Shown: positions 1-4,996 of the stretch, one piece after another | How positions within the stretch are numbered: the stretch's first letter is position 1 | Layout: each line of letters starts with the position of its first letter | Made by a program: the position numbers and the translations under genes | NCBI GenBank assembly: GCA_025966295.1 | Contig: JAOPVD010000375.1 | Coordinates: 1-5,318 of the forward strand | Source of the DNA: Frankiales bacterium | GTDB lineage: Bacteria; Actinomycetota; Actinomycetes; Mycobacteriales; SCTD01 | Length of the DNA stretch: 5,318 nt | Reading direction: 5' to 3' | Notes under the pieces: generated by a model | The model's database searches: none | What the model was told of the DNA's origin: nothing | Seen by the model: the letters and a program-made list of their open reading frames with translations, nothing else

Positions 1-780
1 GACCCCGGCGCTGTAGGGCAGCGACTCGTCCCACCACGGTTTGCCCAGCAGGCTGGTGGTGACGCCGGCGCCGAGCCGTTCGGCGAGGTCGCGCACCTGC
101 GGTTGCGCGTGCCGGGCGCCCTGGCCGACGAGCAACGCGACCCGCTCGCCCGCGTTGAGCACCTCGGCGGCGGCACGCAGATCGTCGTCGCGGGGCAGGA
201 CGCGCGGCGGGCGCCACTGCGGGGCGGTCGCCACGACGCCGTGCTCGTGCGGAAGCTCGTCGGGCATCTCGGCGCGCTGGACGTCGTGCGGCACCACGAC
301 GACGCACGGCGAGCGCGTCGCCAGCGCGGTGCGGAAGGCGCGGTCGACGACCATCGCCGCCTGCTGCGGGTCATGGACGGTCTGGACGTACTGCGCGGCG
401 ACGTCCTTGAACAGCGCCTGCAGGTCGATCTCCTGCTGGTACTCAGATCCCAGAGCCGTCGTCTTCTGCTGCCCGACCACGGCGACGACGGGGACGTGGT
501 CCAGCTTGGCGTCGTACAGGCCGTTGAGCAGGTGCACGGCGCCGGGGCCCTGGGTGCTCGTGACGACACCCACCTGTCCGGTGTACTTGGCGTGCCCGAC
601 CGCCATGAGCGCGGCGTTCTCCTCGTGCCGCGCCTGGACGAGCTGAGGGTCGCCCTGCGCCCGGCGGAGGGCACCCATGAGGCCGTTGATGCCGTCACCG
701 GAGTACCCGAACAGGCGCGAGACCCCCCACGCCCGCAACCGCTCGACGATGAGGTCAGCGACCAGTCGCTCCGCTGTCAT
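1..780 (-). CDS. Thiamine-diphosphate-dependent enzyme, pyruvate oxidase/acetolactate synthase-like (N-terminal 260 residues, cut by window edge)
   Basis: The ATG at 780-778 opens a frame that stays open to base 1, giving 260 residues without a stop; the C-terminal half lies outside the window. Residues about 1-170 form the TPP-binding pyrimidine domain. They include FGYSGDG (24-30), ARHEENAALMA (50-60), in which Glu53 matches the conserved Glu that activates the cofactor's aminopyrimidine ring, and TQGPGAVHLLNGLYDA (76-91). From about residue 195 the central domain begins (ERVALLVGQGARHA). The family makes acetolactate, acetyl-phosphate or acetate from 2-oxoacids in the cytoplasm. The VVGQQ...EYQQEIDL region resembles PoxB/YdaP-type proteins more than biosynthetic AHAS, but the missing C-terminal half would be needed to name the substrate. 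The start overlaps the stop of the upstream dehydrogenase by four bases (ATGA), with only a weak purine-rich site (GCAGG) ahead of it, so translational coupling is likely. The family call is firm and the exact reaction is open. Confidence 0.93.
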   Translation of the reverse strand, partial: MTAERLVADLIVERLRAWGVSRLFGYSGDGINGLMGALRRAQGDPQLVQARHEENAALMAVGHAKYTGQVGVVTSTQGPGAVHLLNGLYDAKLDHVPVVAVVGQQKTTALGSEYQQEIDLQALFKDVAAQYVQTVHDPQQAAMVVDRAFRTALATRSPCVVVVPHDVQRAEMPDELPHEHGVVATAPQWRPPRVLPRDDDLRAAAEVLNAGERVALLVGQGARHAQPQVRDLAERLGAGVTTSLLGKPWWDESLPYSAGV

Positions 781-2036
781 CCGACCTGCTGCCGGACAGC
801 GGGAGGTTCGGTGGGGTAGGGGTCGGGCGCCACCTCGAGGGCCACCTTGGTCCAGCCGGTCTGCCGCTGGTCGAACGACCGGTAGGCGTCGAGCACCGAG
901 GGCAGCGGCTCGTACTGGGTGAGCACGGTCGCCGGGTCAACGGCCCCCGTCCGGACCAGGTCGAGCAGGCGTGGCAGGTACCGCCGGTGGTTGCAGTTTC
1001 CGGCCTTGACCGTCAGGTTCTTGTTCATCGCAGCGCCGGTCGGGAAGCTGGTGAACTGCGGTGGGTAGACGCCGATGATGCCGACACTGCCGGCCTTCGC
1101 CACCGCCTGGACCGCCCACTGCAGCGCCTGGCTCGGCGCGTCCCCCGGCACCCAGGACTCCCCTTGCGGGTTCTGCTCCGGTGCGACCTGCGAGCGCTCC
1201 CGCTCGAACGTGCCCTCCTGCTCGGCGGCCTGCTCGGCGGCCGGGCCGCGCTTGGGGCGCTGCGCGTCGACGCCGACGGCCTCCACCACCCGGTCCGCCC
1301 CGATCCCGCCGGTCAGGTCGCGCACCACCTCGACCGGGTCCTCCTGGTTGAAGTCAATGACCTCGGCGCCGCGTCGGCGGACCTGCTCCAGACGACTCGG
1401 GACGCCGTCGACGCAGAGCACGCGGGCGGCGCCCTGCTGGAAGGCACTGGTGACGGCGAACTGGCCGACCGGGCCGGCCCCCAGCACCAGCACGATGTCG
1501 CCCTGGCCGACCTCGGCCAGGCGGCAGCCGAACCAGGCCGTGGGGTAGATGTCCGACAGCATGATCGCCTGCTCGTCGGTGACAGTGTCCGGCAACCAGA
1601 CCGGGCCCACGTGCGCGAACGGGATGCGGGCGTACTGCGCCTGCAACCCGTCCACCGGCCCCGTGCTCTCCGGCCCGCCGAAGAAGCAGGTGCCGGCCTG
1701 CGGCCCGTTGGGGTTGGCCTTGTCGCACTGCGCGTAGTAGCCGGCGCGGCAGTACGAGCACGTCCCGCAGGCGATGGTCGAAGGGATGACGACGCGGTCG
1801 CCCGGCTGGAGGTTGCGCACCTGCCTGCCGACCTCGCGGACGACGCCGACCCCTTCGTGGCCCAGGATCGTGCCCTCGACCATGCCGCCCATCGTGCCGC
1901 GGACGAAGTGCAGGTCGGTGCCGCAGATCGCGCTCGTCGTGAGCTCCACGATCGCGTCCGTGGGCTCGCGCAGGGTGGGATCCGGGACCTCGTCGAGCGA
2001 GATGTCTCCGACGCCGTGCCAGACGACAGCCTTCAT
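777..2036 (-). CDS. Zinc-dependent medium-chain alcohol/formaldehyde-type dehydrogenase
   Basis: A 419-residue MDR-superfamily oxidoreductase. The N-terminal GroES-like domain carries catalytic-zinc ligands Cys38 (AICGTDLH) and His60 with Glu61 (GHEGVG). The third ligand is probably Asp162 in LSDIYPTAWFG, as in formaldehyde-dehydrogenase-like members. Cys90, Cys93, Cys96 and Cys104 form the structural zinc lobe. The Rossmann motif GAGPVG is at 186-191 and Asp210 ends strand beta2, which favours NAD over NADP. Residues about 257-303 are a charged, Gln/Glu-rich insertion ending in GDAPSQALQW; from memory, relatives annotated as glutathione-dependent formaldehyde dehydrogenase share it. The start at 2036 was chosen because a GAGGAGG ribosome site lies four bases upstream and MKAVVWHG is the usual family N-terminus; the in-frame upstream extension to 2186 looks non-coding. 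The stop overlaps the start of the TPP enzyme. The real substrate (formaldehyde, another aldehyde or an alcohol) cannot be read from the sequence. Confidence 0.95.
   Translation of the reverse strand: MKAVVWHGVGDISLDEVPDPTLREPTDAIVELTTSAICGTDLHFVRGTMGGMVEGTILGHEGVGVVREVGRQVRNLQPGDRVVIPSTIACGTCSYCRAGYYAQCDKANPNGPQAGTCFFGGPESTGPVDGLQAQYARIPFAHVGPVWLPDTVTDEQAIMLSDIYPTAWFGCRLAEVGQGDIVLVLGAGPVGQFAVTSAFQQGAARVLCVDGVPSRLEQVRRRGAEVIDFNQEDPVEVVRDLTGGIGADRVVEAVGVDAQRPKRGPAAEQAAEQEGTFERERSQVAPEQNPQGESWVPGDAPSQALQWAVQAVAKAGSVGIIGVYPPQFTSFPTGAAMNKNLTVKAGNCNHRRYLPRLLDLVRTGAVDPATVLTQYEPLPSVLDAYRSFDQRQTGWTKVALEVAPDPYPTEPPAVRQQVG
1217..1242. repeat. 12-bp tandem duplication inside the dehydrogenase gene
   Basis: CCTGCTCGGCGG occurs twice head to tail (1217-1228 and 1229-1240), followed by CC. 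On the coding strand it gives the repeated peptide AAEQ-AAEQ (residues about 266-273) within the hydrophilic insertion of the dehydrogenase. It is in frame and probably tolerated because the insertion is a surface segment. Confidence 0.75.
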
Positions 2037-2040
2037 CGGC

Positions 2041-2047
2041 CCTCCTC
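2041..2047 (-). promoter_or_regulatory. Ribosome binding site of the dehydrogenase gene
   Basis: Read on the minus strand this is GAGGAGG, four bases before the ATG at 2036-2034. It is the strongest Shine-Dalgarno site near this gene and decides the start against the longer in-frame extension beginning at 2186. Confidence 0.8.
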
Positions 2048-2100
2048 GCGGTGGTGTTGCTCGTCGGACGCGAGGGTGACCATGCCCGTGTCGTGCGCAG

Positions 2101-2682
2101 TCATGCGAGAGACCGACGTCCTGCGCCGAACACGGGCGGGCCCGCCCCGGCCTGCTCACAGACGTCGAGCAGACGCCGTAGGACACCGATCGTCTCGCTG
2201 TCCGACGCGCCGGTGAGGGCGACCGTCGCCGCCGCGCAGGTGGCGCACCGCTCAGCCCGGACCAAGGCCCGCGACGTCAGGACGTGGTCGGGCCGGCGGA
2301 GGTCCCGGCGCGCCTCCCGCTGCGCCCGCAGCAGCCGGGGCCGCCACACCGGCGGAGCGGCGAGCAGCGTCCGGGAGCAGAGCTCGAGCACCAGGTCGGC
2401 CGTGCGGTGCGCCGACCGGTCGGCCGTCCCGACCAACCGCGGGCTCAGCGCCGCGAGCTGCGGCAGAGCGTCGGCACCGACGGCGTCGTTGACGACCCGC
2501 GCGACGGCCGCGAGCACCGGGTGGGTACCTGCCGGCCGGTCGCCGTGCGGCTCACCGGCAAGCAACGCCGTGAGCTCCATGACGCAGACGCGGTGGTCGT
2601 GGTCGTGCTCCTGGTGCCCGCCACGGCTCAGCGCCGGCAGGCCGCCACCGTCGAGCACCTCCACGCCGACGCTGGTAACCAT
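2101..2682 (-). CDS. Unrecognised actinobacterial protein, His-rich near the N-terminus, with a CxxC pair
   Basis: A 193-residue soluble protein of unknown function. I have an uncertain impression of similar hypothetical actinobacterial proteins sharing a MELTxLLAGEPHxDRP...THPVLAAVARVVND core, with no function attached. Visible features: HQEHDHDHRVC at 23-33, able in principle to bind a metal ion; the MELTALLAGEPHGDRP core from residue 35; a mostly helical, Arg/Leu/Ala-rich middle; and RCATC with Cys146 and Cys149, plus Cys175. There are no transmembrane segments or signal peptide. The start at 2682 has a strong GGGGAGGGG site two bases upstream; the internal Met35 (2580) has none, and the extension to 2757 would run into the arsR operator region. 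The gene is transcribed away from arsR and lies 64 bases upstream of the dehydrogenase gene, so it probably heads that operon. A metal-related role is inference only. Confidence 0.8.
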   Translation of the reverse strand: MVTSVGVEVLDGGGLPALSRGGHQEHDHDHRVCVMELTALLAGEPHGDRPAGTHPVLAAVARVVNDAVGADALPQLAALSPRLVGTADRSAHRTADLVLELCSRTLLAAPPVWRPRLLRAQREARRDLRRPDHVLTSRALVRAERCATCAAATVALTGASDSETIGVLRRLLDVCEQAGAGPPVFGAGRRSLA

Positions 2683-2684
2683 GT

Positions 2685-2693
2685 CCCCTCCCC
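2685..2693 (-). promoter_or_regulatory. Ribosome binding site of the His-rich protein gene
   Basis: On the minus strand this reads GGGGAGGGG, with its GGAGG core four bases before the ATG at 2682-2680. It supports the 193-residue product over both the longer and the shorter starts. Confidence 0.75.
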
Positions 2694-2748
2694 AAGCCAA
2701 CAGGGGCTGACGCCTCCAGTGTGCGCCCGCCGCGGGGCCGCTGCTCAT

Positions 2749-2762
2749 CACTGGCATCAGTG
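2749..2762. promoter_or_regulatory. Upstream inverted repeat, possible second ArsR operator
   Basis: CACTG-GCAT-CAGTG is a perfect 5-bp inverted repeat with a 4-bp spacer. Its centre lies 24 bp upstream of the centre of the other inverted repeat in the same gap. The arm sequence differs from the downstream repeat, so it may bind ArsR weakly, bind another regulator, or be chance. Confidence 0.4.
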
Positions 2763-2770
2763 CAGGCTGA

Positions 2771-2788
2771 CATCATGGTGGCATGATG
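2771..2788. promoter_or_regulatory. arsR operator: Probable ArsR operator, inverted repeat next to the arsR start
   Basis: CATCATG-GTGG-CATGATG is a perfect 7-bp inverted repeat with a 4-bp spacer, ending five bases before the GTG start of arsR. ArsR/SmtB dimers bind short imperfect palindromes overlapping the promoter of their own operon, and the size and place fit. Binding here would block RNA polymerase, and also the ribosome-loading region if the transcript has a leader. The assignment is inferred from position and symmetry. Confidence 0.65.
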
Positions 2789-2793
2789 AGCGG

Positions 2794-3111
2794 GTGACCG
2801 CCCCACCCAGACCGACGCTCGACGACGCCGCGCTCCGACTGCTCGCCGATCCGCTGCGGGCCCGCATCGTGGAGCTGCTGGCCGTCGAACAGCTGTGCAC
2901 CTGCCACCTGGTCGAGTTGACCGGCGCGAAGCAGACCAACATCTCCAACCACCTGCGGGCGCTCCGGCAGGCGGGGGTGGTGACCGCCGAGCCGCACGGC
3001 CGGTTCACCTACTACCGGCTCGAACCGTCGGCGCTCGCACCGCTGGCCGAGCAGCTCAGCGCGCTCAGCGCCGCGGCCGAGGGCAGCCAGCAGCGCCGTC
3101 CCTGCCCCTGA
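2794..3111 (+). CDS. arsR: ArsR/SmtB-family arsenic-responsive repressor
   Basis: A 105-residue winged-helix regulator of usual family length. Residues 10-34 (LRLLADPLRARIVELLAVEQL) form the first helices. Cys35-Thr-Cys37 lies in the helix matching the ELCVCDL arsenite site of ArsR. GAKQTNISNHLRALRQAGVV (44-63) is the recognition helix with the typical SxHLxxLxxAGLV pattern, and GRFTYYRL (69-76) is the wing. There is no Cys at the position of the third ligand of E. coli ArsR (here Val40), but Cys104 lies in the C-terminal tail RRPCP and could complete a three-thiolate site. The GTG at 2794 is chosen because no ATG is in frame and the conserved domain begins just after it; the ribosome site is weak (GATGAG), so translation may be leaderless. 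It is first in an operon with acr3 (46 bases) and arsC. Metal-free ArsR should repress the operon and release on binding arsenite; other metals are not excluded. Confidence 0.93.
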   Translation: MTAPPRPTLDDAALRLLADPLRARIVELLAVEQLCTCHLVELTGAKQTNISNHLRALRQAGVVTAEPHGRFTYYRLEPSALAPLAEQLSALSAAAEGSQQRRPCP

Positions 3112-3157
3112 GCCACCCGCCGCGCCTGCCCATGCAGACCCGACCCGTAGAGGACCC

Positions 3158-4282
3158 ATGTCAGACACCGTCGCCGAGACCGCCTTGCCCGGCACCGACC
3201 TCGACACCCCCGTGCTGCAGCGGCTGTCCACCCTGGACCGGCTCCTGCCCGTGTGGATCATCGCCGCGATGGTCCTCGGGGTGCTGCTCGGCCGCGCGTT
3301 CACCGGCCTGAACGACGCCCTCGACACCGTCACGCTGGCCGACGTCAGCCTGCCGATCGCCATCGGGCTGCTGCTGATGATGTACCCGGTGCTCGCCAAG
3401 GTCCGGTACGGCGAGCTGCACAGCGTCACCGGCGACCGCAAGCTGCTCCTCAGCTCGCTGGTCATCAACTGGCTCATCGGGCCGGCCGTGATGTTCGCGC
3501 TCGCCTGGCTGCTGCTGCCCGACCTGCCCGAGTACCGGACCGGCCTGATCATCGTCGGGCTCGCCCGCTGCATTGCGATGGTGCTCATCTGGAACGACCT
3601 GAGCTGCGGCGACCGCGAGGCCGCCGCCGTGCTGGTGGCCATCAACTCGGTGTTCCAGATCGTCGCGTTCGCTGCCCTCGGCTACTTCTACCTCGAGCTG
3701 CTCCCGGGATGGCTCGGCCTGGAGCAGTCCGCCCTGCAGGTCAGCATCTGGACCATCGCCAGGTCCGTCCTGATCTTCCTCGGCATCCCGCTCCTCGCCG
3801 GGTTCCTGACCCGCACGCTCGGCGAGCGGGCCCGCGGCCGCGACTGGTACGAGAGCACCCTGCTGCCCAAGATCGGCCCGATCGCGCTGTACGGGCTGCT
3901 GTTCACCATCGTGGTGCTGTTCGCGCTGCAGGGCGACGCCCTCACCCGGCAGCCCTGGGACGTGGCCCGGATCGCGCTGCCGCTGCTCGCGTACTTCGCC
4001 ATCATGTTCGGCGGCTCGTTCCTGCTCGGCCACAAGCTCGGCCTCGGCTACCCGCGGACCGCGACCTTGTCCTTCACCGCCGCCGGCAACAACTTCGAGC
4101 TGGCCATCGCCGTCTGCATCGGCGTCTTCGGCGTCACCAGCGGCCAGGCCCTTGCCGGCGTCGTCGGCCCCCTCATCGAGGTCCCGGTGCTGGTTGCGCT
4201 CGTGTACGTCGCGCTGTGGGCCCGGCGCCGCTTCTACGACGACGATGCGGTGCCTGCGCGGCGAGACCGGAGTGCGCGATGA
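3158..4282 (+). CDS. acr3: Acr3-type arsenite efflux permease
   Basis: A 374-residue inner-membrane protein with about ten hydrophobic segments, starting around residues 29, 62, 96, 128, 156, 195, 237, 271, 302 and 332, and a charged cytoplasmic C-terminus rich in Arg and Asp. It exports arsenite, driven by the proton motive force. The signature residues are present: Cys138 in GLARCIAMV, the essential Cys of Acr3 transporters in the fourth helix, and Glu314 in AAGNNFELAIAV, the conserved Glu of the ninth helix. IWNDLSCGD and KIGPIALYGLLFT are also family hallmarks. It is unrelated to ArsB, although databases often call it that. The ATG at 3158 is preceded by AGAGGA with a three-base gap. The gene follows arsR in the same operon, and its stop shares bases with the arsC start. 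Family and role are secure. Confidence 0.97.
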   Translation: MSDTVAETALPGTDLDTPVLQRLSTLDRLLPVWIIAAMVLGVLLGRAFTGLNDALDTVTLADVSLPIAIGLLLMMYPVLAKVRYGELHSVTGDRKLLLSSLVINWLIGPAVMFALAWLLLPDLPEYRTGLIIVGLARCIAMVLIWNDLSCGDREAAAVLVAINSVFQIVAFAALGYFYLELLPGWLGLEQSALQVSIWTIARSVLIFLGIPLLAGFLTRTLGERARGRDWYESTLLPKIGPIALYGLLFTIVVLFALQGDALTRQPWDVARIALPLLAYFAIMFGGSFLLGHKLGLGYPRTATLSFTAAGNNFELAIAVCIGVFGVTSGQALAGVVGPLIEVPVLVALVYVALWARRRFYDDDAVPARRDRSAR

Positions 4283-4704
4283 CCGACAAGCCCGTGATCC
4301 TCTACGCGTGCGTGCACAACGGCGGTCGCAGCCTGGCTGCGAAGGTCCTCACCGCGCACTACGCCGGCGAGGCCGCCGACGTGCGGTCCGCCGGTTCCGA
4401 GCCCGGTGACTGCCTGAACCCGGCCGTCGTGGCAGTGCTGCACGAGCGGGGCCTGTCGACGGAGGGCGAGGCGCCGACGCTGCTGACCTACGACGGCGTC
4501 GTCGAGGCCGACATCGTGGTGACGATGGGCTGCGGCGAGGCCTGCCCGGCCGTGCCCGGCAAGCGCATCGTCGACTGGCCGCTGGACGACCCGAAGGGCC
4601 AGGACGTCCGGACCGTGAGGCGCATCGTCGACCAGATCGACGCACGGGTTCGGGCGCTGCTCACCGAGCTCGGTGTCGCCGCCGAGCCGACCCGCACCCG
4701 GTAG
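4279..4704 (+). CDS. arsC: Arsenate reductase, low-molecular-weight phosphatase fold
   Basis: A 141-residue cytoplasmic enzyme that reduces arsenate to arsenite for export by Acr3. The CX5R phosphate/arsenate loop is CVHNGGRS at 11-18, with Cys11 as nucleophile, Asn14 as the conserved loop residue and Arg17 as anion ligand. The general-acid region is WPLDDP (100-105), with Asp103 or Asp104 before the Pro. Cys85 and Cys89 occur in MGCGEACP, an actinobacterial-type C-X3-C rather than the C-X6-C resolving pair of plasmid pI258 ArsC. Whether electrons come from thioredoxin or from mycothiol/mycoredoxin therefore cannot be decided. The loop is followed by LAAK instead of the common QMAE. The start ATG overlaps the acr3 stop (ATGA), with GGAG six bases upstream, so translation is probably coupled. 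A downstream terminator is not obvious in the 42-base gap to the convergent gene. Confidence 0.95.
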   Translation: MTDKPVILYACVHNGGRSLAAKVLTAHYAGEAADVRSAGSEPGDCLNPAVVAVLHERGLSTEGEAPTLLTYDGVVEADIVVTMGCGEACPAVPGKRIVDWPLDDPKGQDVRTVRRIVDQIDARVRALLTELGVAAEPTRTR

Positions 4705-4746
4705 CCCAGGTCAGCGGGTCCGGCCGTGCCGCGCGCGGGCGGTCCC

Positions 4747-4996
4747 TCAGACGCTTTCGGTGCCGCGGGGCTCCGACGACCTCAGCTGGTACGGCACCGA
4801 CGTCACCATCACCCCGGGCTTGTAGAGCAACCGGGCCTTGAGCCGCAGCGCGCTCTGGTTGTGGAGCAGCTGCTCCCACCAGTGGCCGACCACGTACTCG
4901 GGGATGTAGACGGTCACGACGTCGCGCGGGCTCTGCCGGCGGATCCGGTCGACAGTCCAGGATCGGTCGGGTGATCTCGCGGTACGGCGGGGGCTG
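4747..4996 (-). pseudogene. C-terminal remnant of an APC-family amino-acid permease with a frame break
   Basis: Bases 4953-4747 encode VDRIRRQSPRDVVTVYIPEY, then VVGHWWEQLLHNQSALRLKA and LLYKPGVMVTSVPYQL, the well-conserved cytoplasmic tail of large actinobacterial APC-type permeases. The matching upstream segment PPYREITRPILD (4990-4955) lies in a different frame. The expected Tyr codon between ILD and VDRI is reduced to a single T (base 4954, GAC-T-GTC), as if two bases were lost. No transmembrane helices are encoded in the window, so this cannot be a complete transporter. It converges on arsC with 42 bases between stops. The tail identification rests on remembered family consensus and is quite sure; calling it a pseudogene depends on the frame break being real rather than a sequencing error, and on what lies past the right edge. 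Confidence 0.65.

Larger units (their letters stand above)
2683..2793. promoter_or_regulatory. Divergent promoter/operator region between the unknown protein gene and arsR
   Basis: These 111 bases lie between two genes transcribed in opposite directions, so both promoters are expected here. Clear -35/-10 pairs are not visible, as is common in high-GC actinobacteria. CATGAT at 2782-2787 sits exactly where a -10 element would lie if the arsR mRNA began at its GTG (leaderless), but no good -35 matches it. CATCA occurs three times (2746-2750, 2755-2759, 2771-2775), and the two inverted repeats listed separately lie in the arsR-proximal half. The half nearer the unknown gene is plain GC-rich sequence. 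Confidence 0.65.

Noticed and set aside
2037..2186. N-terminal extension of the dehydrogenase to a start at 2186.
   Set aside because: It would overlap the end of the upstream gene, has no homologous look, and ignores the strong GAGGAGG site before the ATG at 2036.
987..2216. A 409-codon plus-strand open frame across the dehydrogenase gene.
   Set aside because: The minus strand encodes a complete dehydrogenase with all zinc and NAD motifs; the opposite frame is Arg/Ala/Asp-rich without any motif.
2773..3645. A 290-codon minus-strand open frame covering arsR and the beginning of acr3.
   Set aside because: It is Ser/Arg-rich and antisense to two well-supported genes, and it would cross the divergent promoter region.
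3161..4033. A 290-codon minus-strand open frame opposite acr3, rich in Gln, Glu, His and Gly.
   Set aside because: It mirrors the codon bias of the acr3 gene, which has clear Acr3 signature residues. The antisense product has the low-complexity composition typical of shadow frames in GC-rich DNA and no recognisable domain.
4705..4746. Possible bidirectional terminator hairpin in the convergent gap.
   Set aside because: The gap is very GC-rich and some arms pair imperfectly (CCGTGCCGCG with CGCGGGCGG), but there is no clean stem and no T-run, so a terminator is not supported.
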